NCBI GenBank assembly: GCA_026874595.1
Contig: CM049313.1
Span: 61,426,659 to 61,490,658 of the forward strand
DNA length: 64,000 nucleotides
Direction: 5' to 3'
Origin: Sipunculus nudus
Lineage: Eukaryota > Annelida > Sipuncula > Golfingiida > Sipunculidae
The notes under the pieces were generated by a model. That model was not told the origin of the DNA. It did not search any database and saw only the letters and a list, made by a program, of their open reading frames with translations. Position numbers and translations under genes: made by a program. Below are positions 25,325 through 38,353 of this stretch, one piece after another. Every line of letters begins with the position of its first letter. The stretch's first letter is position 1.

Positions 25325-26496
25325 CTAGAATACGGGTAGTCGACAAGCGACTACGTGTATCCGCCTAAATCAGAGTGGAATGGGTGAAGTGAAGCATGGA
25401 TTGAGTGGCAAGGGGAAATAGAGTGAAGTGTTGCATATTAGCATGGATGTCTGCAGCCAAATGGTGTATGTAGGTTGCGCCACCTACCACAAAATCCAGA
25501 AAGCTGTCCAAGTTGTATACATATGCATAATTTGAGGCAGATAAGTCAAACCACTATATGTTTATGAGTGATTTTAGCCCGTGACAGACAAACAGTTGGA
25601 CGCTGTGCAAAAATGGTTGAAGGTGGCGCCACCAGTTTTGCGTATGATAAAGAGCTATGTGAGAACTATACACATGCAAAACTTTGGCCCAATCGGTCAA
25701 ACGGTTCCCAAGATATGAGCTTGGATGTCTGCTGCATAAACTAGAATGCAGGTGGCGCCACCTGTCATAAAATCAAGAGAGGTGTCGGGGATGTATGAAC
25801 CTGCAAAATTTAGGCAGATATGTCAAACCACTGCCGAGATATGAGTGATTTTATCCCATGGCAGACAAACAGATGGGAGCTGTGCAAAAATGGCTGCAGG
25901 TGGCGCCACCAGTTTTGTGTATGATAAAGAGCTATGTGAGATCTATACACATGCAAAATTTTGGCCCAATCGGTCAAACGGTTCTCGAGATATGAGCTTG
26001 GATGTCTGCAGTGTAAACGTGAATGTAGGTGGCGCCACCTGTCATAAAATCAGAAAAGCTATCCAGGATGTATATGCATGCCAAATTTCAGGTGAATTAG
26101 TCAAATCACTGCAGAGATATGAGTGATTTTAACCCAAGGCAGACGAACAGATGGACACTGTGCAAACATGGTTGCAGGTGGCGCCACCATTTTTTGTGTA
26201 TGTTATAAAGCTCTCCAAAGGATACATTTGTGCAAAAAAATTTTCCTGATCCATCAAACGGTTCCCGAGATATGTGGGTTTATGTGTGGAAACAGACGCA
26301 CAAACGGACGCAGAGCGCAGAGGAAAGGTCAGAGGTCAAAACAAAATCGGGGCCCAGCAGTTCACATGTGACCGGAACATAATCCCGGGTTTCGTAAAAT
26401 TCCGCCCAGCGGTTACGGAGGAGTTCTCCGGACACCTAGCCGGCGGCGTGCAACTAAAAACATAGTATCCGCAAAACTCTGTTTTGGCAGATACAA
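25325..26496 (+). mobile_element. Family V element, copy 3
   Basis: Starts CTAGAATACGGGTAGTCGAC and ends in the GTATCCGC...GCAGATAC hairpin plus AA. Strongly similar to copy 2 but without the expanded 280-bp array. Inserted into the third copy of the exon-start duplication. Confidence 0.75.
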
Positions 26497-26607
26497 TAAT
26501 ACAAGAATATCTCAGATGTGAAACATCTCAACAGTCGACCTACATGATGCAACTAAGCCATGATTTTGACATGGTGACTGGAAATATAAACAAGCAAATT
26601 TGTTGAA

Positions 26608-26997
26608 TTTGTCCTCTGCTTACGTCTCATTTTGTCCCCTGCTTGCCTTCTCTAATATGTTTAGTTTTAATTTTCCCTGAAGATATCTCCACATGTCATA
26701 GTGGCTGTTTTAGTTTTTATTACCCCTGAAGATGTCTCCACAAGTCATAAGTTTGATTATGAATTGGGAAGAAAATGTGAAATTTTGTTTTGTTTCTGAA
26801 CCGGTGATAATCAATTTTCAGACAGACACTCCTTACACCAATCCCAACCAAAGTATGCATAAGAGCAAACATTTACCTAAATTTGAATGAAATTAGGTAA
26901 TACTTAGGAAAGTTAACGCACAGAAACAAAACCTGACGGACGGACAGACAGACAAACCCAAATCAATGTCCCCCATTCCCCAGAAGCAGAGGACAAA
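26608..26997. mobile_element. Short TIR element (390 bp)
   Basis: Perfect 14-bp inverted ends TTTGTCCTCTGCTT and AAGCAGAGGACAAA. Contains a GACGGACGGACAGACAGAC stretch. Related sequence (CAGACAGACAAACCGAAATC, then GGAAGCGGGGGACAA) occurs near 11830-11895. Confidence 0.6.
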
Positions 26998-27060
26998 AAT
27001 ACAAGAAAAACCCCTACAGTATATCAACATGGTGACTGGAAATACAAATATTACTGACAA

Positions 27061-29406
27061 TATCATATTTCAGATGAGAACATGAGATATAAAATTTGAC
27101 TTTTAATTGATATACTATCATTGAAACACTAAGGCTAAGACATCATTGCCATCTGTTGTACAGTTTTTTATGATATTGTCCTACTTATGCTACTGTTACG
27201 ACATTTGCCACCAGGCGGCAGCGTCCAGGGTTCTCGCCAGAATTTTTTTCACAGCAATAAAGAAATGTATGTCCAAGGGGGGTCAGGGGCAGGTAGCCCC
27301 ACTGGAGCTGGAGCTTATTCAGCATGCCAAAATATGAAAACATGCAAATAAAGACAAAAGAATTTGGTCGTTAAATTAGTACTTTTTATTGTAAATTATA
27401 TTGTAATGGTAAAATATTTAGATTTTTCTACAATATCTCTTTTGCAAATATTCTATCATTTTGTCTTAACTGTCCAGGCTATTATTCTCTAGCTGCCACA
27501 ACAATTTTTTTATTTAAAATTTTTCACATTCCCTTGTCCTTGAATAACTCAATTATCAGATGCCTGACATTGTCTGAAAGGATCAAATTTAAAACTGGCA
27601 GGTCACTCCTGATTTTTGCATCGGACGTTTCTGATAAAACAATGACATTTTCTTGCACATTCCATGGAATGCAATTATTTTATATGTGCTCAAAGCTTCT
27701 GAAATCTGTTCCAAAAAAGCTTTGGTAGCATAAGGTGATATTCCTTTCTCTATCCTGAAAGAAATATGAAATACTTTAAAGTTTTATAATTTTCATGATA
27801 TGGGTCCTTACCATGGTTTTTGACAATTTGGAAATGAAACAATGGTGCCAATAGCTGTTTATATTGTTCCCATTTAGTAAGAAATTGATTGACAGTTTAT
27901 TAGCATGAAGTTACATGTTGCTTGATTGGTAGAAAGGTGCCCAAACCTAGCATCCCAGAAAGAGAACCAATTAGACACTCATAGTTTACTTCATGCCTGC
28001 ACACTCAGTTTCATTCATACAATTTTTTTGGCGGGGTATGGTATATGTGCAACAGTTCTGGGCAGTGTGTACAACTGCTATATAATAAGTAGACAATGGG
28101 CGAGAATCTGTTTACTTTGAGATGACATATTCTACAGTTTTCTCAAACCATAAAGGAACCCAAATTCTTATAAATGCAGTGGTAACATACAGAAGATGTA
28201 ACCATCATGCCATGTGTACAATCTTACTACCTTCACATCACTATATAAGGCCTATTTAAAGGGCCCAATCACCTATAAAGCATGTTGTATTAACACGAAA
28301 AATACATTCTCCCCTTTAAAATAAATCTGTACCTGCCAAAAGATTGCCTTGAACCTTTGCTTACTCCTGTAAACAAGTGTTAAAACAGTAAAACGGGCGC
28401 GATCACAGAAGTCAACATACACATAGGGCGTCAGGTCATGTGCTGCACAAAGCCACAACACGTGCCAATAAGGAGATGCCCTGTCTGACTTGGCCAAAAG
28501 TGTAATACATGTTCCTGCTGGCTGAAACACCTTGTGTTGCCCCTCTTAAATTCTTAATCGGACCTCCGGTCACACAGCCTTGCTATGGTAAACAGACTGT
28601 GTATACCAACAGGCAGGGCTATAGAAAGATGTTAAACAGTCGTATGCGAGGAAATGAAACTGTATGCTGGAATGGTTTTGCTAGGAAGCTTTTGCATAAA
28701 TCAAAACTGAACTGAGAGTGTGAAAGATTGGGAATTATATTGCTCCTGATTATGTCCCTTTAAACATGCCAGCATTAGAGGTGGTATGCCCAACAGTTTG
28801 ATATATTTTGGTGAGAAAATTGAAATTCCAGTTAGCCTACACCCTTTTATTCTTAAGCATCCATTTTATTTGGCTCAGCAACTGTTTACTGAACCTGTAA
28901 AAAGCCAACCTTGTGTGATTTTAAGTTGCTGTTATCATGTCCTGACTAGTGATGACAACAAACCGGATATTTATGCCACTCAAACAGAGATGAGATGGTG
29001 CAAATATCATCCCAATTGATTGAATCTGTCACACTTTTCATGGGAGCAAAGAATGATAATATTAAACATGTGTGTATGTTCATGTAAACAACTCCAGTAT
29101 CAATATGTTTACTTGAAATGGGTCAAACCCGCCCCGAGCTCCCCCTCACATGTGCATGACCCATGACTTCAATGGTCCCAGAAACAACTGAGCAAATGTA
29201 CAAGCACTAGTCCTACTTAATCATAAAAAAACAACCAACACAAGACCATGTCATGACTCTGATATTCTTGCAGGCTGATGTCAGCTGCCAGGGTGCAGAA
29301 AAGCATGTCAAAATAATCAAGAGCTCCGAGGTTAAGGAATTAAACTTTGGACTGTTGACATTCAGTCTTCATCAGCCATACAGTTATTAATTGGTTTTGT
29401 TCTTAT
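27061..29406. other. EDC3 5' intron, no gene seen
   Basis: AT-rich. Possible MITE at about 28254-28764, bounded by TTTAAAGGG and CCCTTTAAA next to TTAA; the interior is unassigned. Confidence 0.35.
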
Positions 29407-30250
29407 GCTACGGCATATAGTAAAACCCGGAAAAAACTCGGAAATCTAATAAAACTCAGAAAAATGTCCAGAAAAGTATTAAAACACATGCGGAAGAGTA
29501 ATTCAAATAATTCATTGAACATGAATGATTCAGTGCGACAATAGAGCTGTTTTTTATTTGCTCAAAAGAATAAGCCGACTTTTAACCGAACCTATTGCAT
29601 GTTGATCACCCTGTAAATTTCCTGTGTCCGCCATCATGGAGCCATGGTATGTTGGTAAAAAAAGTTGTCCCCTCGGCAATCAAGTAAATTTTATGTGAAT
29701 ACTTTATTAAACTGCAACATTATGCAACAACTCGTACATATTTTTAAATTAACACAATAAATACTTTTTTTGGCAATAAAATTAATTTAATTTAACCAAT
29801 CTATCTTCCAGAACTGCCCGAGGCCCCTTGCTCCAGGGATCTTAAATTGATATATTTTTTGCTTAAGTAACATACAGAACACCGTTAGTTTTAAGCTACA
29901 TTTGAAAATATGGAAAATGAAAAAAAAAGTTAATCGACAAATAAACAGTTTATTTAGAAAGCAATTCATGTTAAAAAATATATACAACATATTATAATGG
30001 AGTCGTGGATATATACATTGTATACTAGTTGGTATTTGTGAATCATTTTCAATATGAGATATTATGCAAATTATAAGATTTGCAAAAAATCACTTGGCAC
30101 ATAAGTGATTAAACTGTACAATGATAATATGTAAAACATTGTTCTCCAGGATTCAACTGAAACAGTTCCACATCTACAATGTAGTTTCAATATGGAATTC
30201 CTAACAAATAAAAATTTTAAATAACAACTTTAAAAGAAATGCCTAACAAA

Positions 30251-30296
<46 letters not shown>

Positions 30297-31028
30297 ATTC
30301 AGAATATTTTGCACAATAAACATTGTTTAGGAATATATATACATATATATAAGTATAATAAATGTTTCATGTTATAAACTTTACTCTTTACAAAAAAATT
30401 TATACTTTCAATTAATTCATATGATTTCCGGACATGTTTTAAATGTACATCTATTGTGTATTATGTGGGTTACCATGAATTGTTAACTTAATAAACAGTA
30501 TATTTGTCGATGATTAACTTTTTTCAATGTTTTCTGACGGTGTTCTCTCTGTTATTTACGCAGAAAATTATATCAGGGAGTGATTCCTAGAGCAAGGGGT
30601 TGTGGCCAGTTCTCAAAGTTAGATTGGTTAAAATGAAATAGATTTAACTGCCAAAAATGTATTAATTGTGCTCAATTAAAAATATGTATGATTTGTTTCA
30701 TAATGTGACAGTTTAACGTAAAATTTACTTGATTTCCAAGGGGACAACTTTTTTTCCAATATACCAGGACTCCAAGATGGCGGACCCTGGAATTTACAGG
30801 GTGATCAACACGCAATAGGTTCGGTTTAAAGAAGTTTTATTCTTTTAATGCAAATTAAAAACAGCTGTTTAGTTACCCTTCATCATTTTCTGTACATGAA
30901 TCTTTTGAATTAATTTTCCACATGGGTTTTAATGCTTTCCCGGCTATTTTTCCAAGTTTTATTAGATTTCTAAGTTTTCCGAGAATTTTCAAGTTTTCCC
31001 TGGTTTTACTTTATGTTTTACGCTACGG
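29407..31028. mobile_element. 1.6-kb foldback element with arms of about 600 bp
   Basis: The left arm (about 29410-30010) is the inverted copy of the right arm (about 30420-31025). Matching blocks include CAAGTAAATTTTA, CTTGCTC and GGTGATCAACA (left, minus strand) with AGGGTGATCAACACGCAATA (right), and GAAATCTAATAAAACT with its complement. The arms have diverged by small changes; the spacer holds TA repeats at 30256-30292. No transposase. Confidence 0.75.
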
Positions 31029-31929
31029 AAAAATCAGTGTATCATCTCTAATCACAGAATCATCTGAACACTTAACAGCGATATGGCCCGTTATGCTGAA
31101 ATGACCTGGGGAGAACCCTGGCATCATGCTGGCATTAATATCTCCCATGTCCGCTTGTGAATCAACTGCAACATGAAGCACTCTCATTTATATTTATGTC
31201 ATAAACTTATGCACTTAAATAGTATTTAAGTTATTTTAATTTTACAAGGTGATTCAGTTAAATCCTATATATTCAGAATTAAACTTGATAAAACCTACTT
31301 TTATCCACTGTCCTGGATTAAACAAGTTTTATCCAGATAAAACCCAAATCTGTGATACAATATTGTATAGATATTTTAACTAAAGATTATTTATAAATTG
31401 GAGTTACTTTTTTACTTCGAATTTGAAGCTGAGTTGGGGTTTTATCACAGGTTCCCAAAACACTTTTGTTTTTGGGGACCCATGAGAACAAAAAGGGAGG
31501 GTAATATGACCTATTAAAGTAAATTTAATTGATATGTTAAATTATAAGGAGTTATGGAGACACAGATGTACACACAGACATGGAAAAAAGACCCAAGTAC
31601 AACATAACATTTACAATGTAAACATAAGCTCAATTTTAACAAATAACCAGCACAATTCTTTTCTCAATGAATTCACGGAGGGGACGTCTTGTTCCATTAT
31701 TATAAATACAGCCATACACTGACCAATTTAAGGTTATTACTTTCGAAAAGTGTACTAGCCTGTATAGTACCATTCAGTCTTAACCAGAATCAATGACTGT
31801 TGTTTTCCACAAATGGATGTTGTGATCCGGGATCCCTCAGTAAAACACGGTCAGATATTCTTTCAGTATTTATATATACAATAGTCAATACTGTCGAAGT
31901 CTATGTTTATCACGATTTAAAATACTTAC
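31029..31929. other. Intronic, nothing recognised
   Basis: AT-rich sequence with a small imperfect palindrome near 31455-31490; no gene signal. Confidence 0.35.
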
Positions 31930-32220
31930 TGTACTGATTCTGTATTTGTAAGAATGATGAAGTATTGAAGCCTTCTACTGCGTAATACCCGCTGAAAGCT
32001 GACACAATCTTTCCCAGATAGCGGAATGTTTGTTTTGATAACCCGATGTCCACAAGTTTTGAAACCAAAACGGAACTGGACGTCAAAGCGCCACCTGTGA
32101 CAGTTACCGTAAACACACTGTAAAACAGCGCATAGTTCACAAACCAAACGCCCCAAGCGTTCCCACCTCACACCGCTGTCAGCCGAGAACCACAGCACGC
32201 TTTGCTGTGCATATCGGACC
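31930..32220 (-). other. Possible non-coding first exon of EDC3
   Basis: The first coding exon has an acceptor only five bases before its ATG, so an upstream exon must exist. On the minus strand a consensus donor (gtaagtatt) begins at 31929, preceded by about 290 bases of more GC-rich, low-repeat sequence. A 76-codon open frame (MNYALFYSVFTVTVTG...) crosses it but resembles nothing I know. The link to EDC3 is inference from position and strand. Confidence 0.35.
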
Positions 32221-33400
32221 TCCCTGGCCTACCATAAAATTTTAAATTGACCACAAGATTACAGTTTTATGAATATTAATAACTTTTATTATCACTATTA
32301 TATACTCCCCTCATTGTGACAAAAAAAAATTTTTATATTTTTTTATTTCAATGTTAAAGTAACATTTAGGGCCTAAAAGGACACACTACAGACAAAGAAA
32401 AATTCAATCCAGCCTTGAATTATGAAGACCATGAGTTAATAATGGAGATAACCGAAGAAAAAATAAACAATGGTAGTGTTTTGGCTGTCAAAATATATGT
32501 AATTAATCAATGAATTCAATTGTCATTGGCTCCAATGAATGAGGACCTTGAAATACTGTGTTGAAAGCACAAAGATTTCATATACTGCTTTTTAAATGAA
32601 AATTATTTTTACATCTTTAGACAAAAAATAGACATGTGTACATGAAATAATTTAAATTAAAACTCCCGTGTTTATGTGTACGCCACTGAAATTAAGGTCA
32701 ATGTCAAAAATAAATATCAGGTACAAATCTGGTAGGGCTCATCTTAATTATAACTCTCATTAATTTGGGAAAATCAGCTGTTTCTGAAATCTAGCACGAA
32801 AAAAACCTCAAAATTATTTTTTTAAATTCACCAAATCCTATATCGGCTTTCCCGCACTACCGGGTGAGGTTTAATCAAATTTCTCAAGTAAGCTACCATA
32901 CACATACATTTTTTTCTGTTATGTTTCATCTAAAAGTTCAAATCGGCAATAAAAGGTGATACATTTGTTTATTCGTTTGTGTCGGCCATTTTGTTTTTGT
33001 CACTGCACACGAAATTGTCTGATAGGTACAGACTGTACAGGGTTACATATTACTGGGCAATGTTTAACATAATGATAATCGGATAAGAAAAAGGTCATCA
33101 TGCATGCATCATGGTTGATCTTCATGGTGCCACTTCCACAACTTAAACATTCCAGCAGATTAGAACAGACGTTTTCACTAGCATGCGCCCTACACGTAAC
33201 GGTCGTCTGCTGTATTCAGGTTCTTGGAGCCAGCGTGGCGGGTTTTGTTAAATGAAAGCAGATTCATGCCACAGACACAGACAGAAACCCCACCTCTAAA
33301 GATAAAACAAGGATCTTTTATTTTTCATCATTTGATCCATAAGAAAAGGTGTTACGGGGTGACATAAAAGCGGACCGAACTGTTTCGTTAGTGAAGCTTG
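32221..33400. other. Upstream of the EDC3 first-exon candidate
   Basis: AT-rich. On the minus strand AAAATGGCCGAC at 32985-32996 matches a YY1-type motif often close to start sites, which is weak evidence for a promoter here. Confidence 0.25.
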
Positions 33401-33404
33401 CTTT

Positions 33405-33475
33405 GCTGGCGAAGCGGTACGTTGGTACGCCGGACTTGTGCGCCACCGACATGGGTTCGAAATCCGGGATCGGCT
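33405..33475 (+). tRNA. tRNA-like segment (pseudo-tRNA or SINE head)
   Basis: TGGCGAAGCGG fits an internal A box and GGGTTCGAAATCC fits a B box, about 45 bp apart. I could not pair a normal acceptor stem, so it is more likely a tRNA-derived repeat than a working tRNA. No isotype assigned. Confidence 0.35.
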
Positions 33476-33944
33476 CAATGTTTTCCTCTGCGCAATTTTT
33501 CTTCGTAACAAAAGAAATATAACGGACCCGATATATTCGTGTTAATTTTCGCACACAGTTGTCGTTAGTGTGGTGGAAAAAGGGTCTATAAATAACGGAT
33601 CTGAGTCGGTATGGGCATTAAGATAATGCTAATTGTGTCAATTTAAGGCCTAGTTGGGAATCATGATTGCAGCTATTGGGCTGCTCATATACTTTCCTGG
33701 AAGAAGGTAAAATATAAGTGCAATCAGATTAATTATACGTACTATAATGTCATGTTGAATATTGTAATTAAATACTTATATTGTAAAGCTAATGTATAAA
33801 TAGCCCTTAATTGTCTCGTCCAAAGACATGTAATTCCGTTTCGTTCTACTCCTTCAGGCGATAAGGAGTATCTTTTTTATTTTCACCTACAATAATGACT
33901 TTTAGCAGAACCGCATGGATCCGATTAGCGTAAATTACAATTAG

Positions 33945-35170
33945 CGCCCGCTCTGACGAATTAGGTCAATTTCGGCCGCCGGCTCAAATCAACCATATCG
34001 GCCACCAGCGCCCAGAGGGCAACCATTTCGGCCGCAACCCCAACGATGCCACTGCTGGGCCCTGGCTCTGGCCAGTCAACCATATCGGCCGCGACTAGGG
34101 CGGCGGGGCACCATTTCGGCCACCGGGCTTCCTCATTACTATCCGCGGTTCTTCTAGGCTACCTAATTACTACACGTACACTTGTGATACACCATAGAAC
34201 CCATGCATCTATATATTCTTGACCAACATGACTGTCCGTCATTCCGTCAGTCAGTGCGTTGTCATCCACAATGCGATTCAATGCGATCCACAATGCATCG
34301 ACTGCATTATTTATTAGCAAGATGTTTATAGTTTTTATTTATAGTTTAAAGACAAAAGTGTATATATTTCGGGACAGAAATTTTTCTTGAATGACCTCTG
34401 TATATATAGTTATGATTTATAGTTAGATTTCTTGCAGTCTATTTAGATTTCGTTTGAATTAAATAAAAACATAACATGTGATTTCTTTAATTATCATATA
34501 TGTAATAATATGTGTATTTAAAAAAAAGCGTATAATGTTTTGTTTATTTATTCCTGTTTAAGGTTGCAGCAGTGGCATCGTGCACGGGCGCTGGTGTCGG
34601 CGGCCGAAATTGACCTATACCCGCTTTGACAGCCGGCTGCATGTAGTCCAGTATAATGCGCACTGGGTTATTTATTAAAATTAAATGGACTGTGGATGAC
34701 TTATGTATGTTTGTCAGCCGCACCACACTGAATTAACCTTGCATATATTAACCGGGTCCAGGGTTATATGTCATGATCACAGTTTTTATGGTCAAATTAT
34801 TCAATGAAGTGTAAAATGATAAAAGAAAACAACACAGGATTTTAGGTTTAAATTACCAAGTAGCCAAAATATCTGTCCTTTATATTATACGGCCAGTCTG
34901 ATATTCACATGTGATAGAAGGGTCGCGCCTTATGTCGATTGTCCTTTAGCCCCTTGTACCGTCTAAATGACTAAACCTAATGCTGACCAGACGTGGGCCA
35001 CGTCTGCATCATTCAAATGCACGCAGAAGAATGAGGAGGCCGGAACATTCCTGGCCGTATGACAGCCTACTTTACAATAGGGGTGGCGTTAATGGGCGAG
35101 TCCAAATACTGATAGCTGACGGGTAGTAGGCCTGATGTCTTACATTATGTCAGAGGGCCGAAATGGTGCC
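33945..35170. repeat. TTTCGGCC-rich cluster with inverted ends
   Basis: AACCATNTCGGCC recurs at about 33995, 34022, 34078 and 34121. AGGTCAATTTCGGCCGCC at 33962-33979 has an inverted match, GGCGGCCGAAATTGACCT, at 34600-34617. Another inverted copy (GGGCCGAAATGGTGCC) is at 35155. Probably a decayed DNA element; its borders are uncertain. Confidence 0.45.
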
Positions 35171-35187
35171 ACTGGTGTTAGTGCCCG

Positions 35188-37034
35188 CACTGAAAACCAA
35201 AAATGTGTTTGGGAACACATTTAAATGTGTACGAGACTTGTATCTGAGATGAGGCATTAAAATGTGTACAGAAACACATTAATGTGTATGATAAATTTAA
35301 TGTGTTTTGTAACACATCATAGATGTGTTTGGGAACACATATAAATGTGTTTCGGAACACACATAGATGTGTTTCGGAACACACACATGTGTTTGGAAAC
35401 ACATAGAGATGTGTTAGAGAGTTGTATCTGGGACGAGGCATTAAATGTGTACGGAAACACAGTAAATGTGTATGATAATATAAATGTGTTCTGAAACGCA
35501 TTTGATGTGTTCTGAATGTGCTAAAATGTGTTCTGCAAAAGTTCCAAATACATGTAGCTTGCCTGGTCTTGAGACTGGAATAAGTAAGGAATAAAAGTAT
35601 CTAATCCATATAATTCAGCTGTATATTCACCTGTAACACAGAAAACAAATAACAAAAGCAGTTACACAAATTTGAACCACTTATCATAATATTTTAACCG
35701 TATATTTATTCAGTTTATGAAAAAAATATATTATAGTCCTTGTCCTTATTGAATACAGAGACACAGGTCTCTAATGATGTTTTTCTGTAGTATGCAGGCC
35801 AAGAATCTGAGAAAAACACCCCAGATTATAACTAAACCAAGTGATGCACATACTATAATATACAGAAATGGGGTATATATGTAGAGTGCAAGTTGCCGAA
35901 ATGTCATAATATATGGTAAATATAAGTTCAATGAGTCTGGAGTAATTGTGCATTCATCTATGATGTAGCTCTCTTAATTGGATCACCAGCAGTCTTGAGA
36001 CAGCCTCATTTCGCTCCTCTTCTTGAAGAGCATAAAGACTTGGGTGGGCTTAAGTCCTATAAAATAAGAAAACGAACGTATAAGAAATTAAAAAAAACAA
36101 ACAGGCATGAAACATTGTGCAGTTGTATATTAGCATTTACTACTCGGGTGGGGAGGGGGGGGGCATATATGTAGCTAAGTCACCAACATAACAAGAGTGT
36201 GGCTGTATAAAAGCACGCTGCGACTACGACAACCTTATAGGGTTACAAACCTGACCCTGTTCTACAACAAGCTGCCTGCTGTCTTATCAGCAGTTGTTAC
36301 ATGTGCCCTGTACTGAGCGAAGCTTCATGAACTTTGTGCATGGCCCTGCATGCATACACATGCATATACAGTGAACAGTTGGGATTATATAATAATAACG
36401 TCTTTGGTAATGTTAAGTTGTTAAGTACGACAAAAATATGTTATATACATGTATAATATAAATCTCCTTGCACATTCCTTGTAAACTGCATGACTGTATA
36501 CATACTATTTTAGGGGCAATGTCGCAGTCAGGCAGGCATGCAATGCAGGCATCATCATCTAAATCTGGATAATTAACACTCAGTGCTCTTACTAACTGTA
36601 CATATAATTAAGACATTCCACATATAGCCGATTTTGAAAAAAATCAATACATTCTTAACTTACCTCAGACCTTGCAGCATGTACTCTGCCAGTTATGTCT
36701 GCTGAGATGATGGGCCACCCGAACAAAGACCAGACTGTTTTTGAATTTGGCGGTTATGTATCACGTGACAACCAACTCCCTCTCGGGGAAAGGCGCATAC
36801 ACATTACATGTGTTTTGAAACACATACTCAAACACAGTAGATGTGTTCCCAAACACATTTCCAAACACATTTTGGAAAACAGATGCGTTTGAGCGGAAAA
36901 ATGCGTTTGGTAACACAGTGAGTGTGTTCTGACTAAACGAAACACATTTAATGCCTCATACACAGTAAAATTTGATGTGTTTGAGTTCCGGAACGCGCTA
37001 AATGTGTTCCCGTTACCATTTTTGATTTTCAGTG
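35188..37034. mobile_element. CACTG-ended element with palindromic subterminal arrays
   Basis: Inverted ends CACTGAAAACCAAAAATG and its complement at 37010-37034, then TGTTTGGGAACACAT-type palindromes repeated at 35203-35530 and 36800-37012. CACTR ends are known for EnSpm/CACTA and Chapaev elements. The interior contains minus-strand splice-like sites (donor gtaagt near 36664, acceptor tttatag near 36060) but no recognised transposase. Confidence 0.6.
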
Positions 37035-37108
37035 CGTTGGTTAGGAGGTGGCTGCCGGACAGGACCGTTTTATAAAATTATTCTTCTTTTAACCGAAAAT
37101 GAGTACTG

Positions 37109-37174
<66 letters not shown>

Positions 37175-38353
37175 GACGGCCAAGTGAAATAACACCTTTC
37201 AATACATGTTTTATATGAAGTCTAAAATATAATAAAAGGACGCGCCTTGACCGCCATTTATGACATGCCATCACGACATGCCGCCTGTTAGATTGATAAT
37301 GAAATGCATCAGTTACATGAACAGGTGTCCTAAAAGGTAAATCAACGTAACCAACTACCTATTATTAGTATGTCTGGACCTTTAAAGAAAAAGTAATTTT
37401 TTTTGCTTTTTCTTCAATAGAACTTTTTGAGTCGCTCGTAGTGTGCCTACACCCGAGTAATTTAGATGATTTATATGAAGGATCTATTCTCTCCTCTCAC
37501 GGCCATGCATTGGTAAAAAATAAATCAGTGTCTGAGAACTGTTTATTTGAAGCATGCATATCGTCTTGGCCAGGTTACATTTAATTATTTAAATACTGGT
37601 TTACGTATATCTTTTCTTCAAAAGGCATTTTTTTTATTGAACTGTCCACCTGGAAACAATAACAATCAACACATTGCTCATTCTACGCCAATAGCAGACA
37701 GAATTTAAGAAAAAAGTCAAATAAAGCGTAACATGTAAATATAATTAATATAATTAATTTCTCTGGCAAGAAAATTACCTGCGCATGCGATTGATCATGT
37801 GATTCCTTTTATTTCATATAATAAAATCATGTGCCTTAAGAAATATGTTTGAATAAAAAGGCCAGCGAATTTACTGCCAATCATATGGTCATATTTAACT
37901 CGTGCATCGCCTTTCCTGAAAATTTTCGACAACAAACTAATTTTTGGGCAACTTGTACCGTCGCCCATGAATCTTTCGGAGACTCAAAGTTAAACACGGT
38001 CGCATGGACGATCAACCTTAGATTCTGCTTATCTCATTCGCCTAGGTCTGTATCTAAGTGTCTGCAAGAATACCTTACAGAAGAAACGCCATAGAACCAT
38101 TGACCAAAAACCAATGTATTTGTTCCTGAGCCAGAAGTAAAAATACGATATTTTTCAGAAATGCTTCGATAGAAGATCCATCTTGTATAACCTACAGTTA
38201 TTTTTTTTTCTTGACACTTGCAGTGATTGCGTATTGTTGTTAACTTGACCTATTACAATTCGTCAGTTTGGATTAATACTACATTCACAGGATTAAAAAA
38301 TTCCTGTCTGGGAAGTCTTGAATACATGAGTCGCATATTCAAGAATGGGGGTT
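37035..38353. other. Gene A 3' flank
   Basis: TA repeat at 37110-37173, otherwise AT-rich with no gene seen. Confidence 0.4.

Larger units (their letters stand above)
25081..27060 (-). repeat. Tandem copies of the EDC3 exon start and splice acceptor
   Basis: About five copies of an 80-90 bp unit that spans the start of the first coding exon, its acceptor and adjacent intron. The acceptor/ATG block (ATTTCCAGTCACCATG on the minus strand) is at 25130-25145 (the real exon) and near 25230, 25307, 26570 and 27030. The array is opened by V copy 3 and by a short TIR element. Confidence 0.75.

Noticed and set aside
17809-26371. CRISPR-like regular repeats in V arrays
   Set aside because: Units are 140/280 bp and contiguous with no short repeat-spacer pattern; the host is eukaryotic.
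28254-28764. piggyBac-type MITE
   Set aside because: TTAA and inverted AGGG/CCCT are present, but the inverted match is only about 9 bp and the ends are not of the usual CCC...GGG orientation; kept only as a note.
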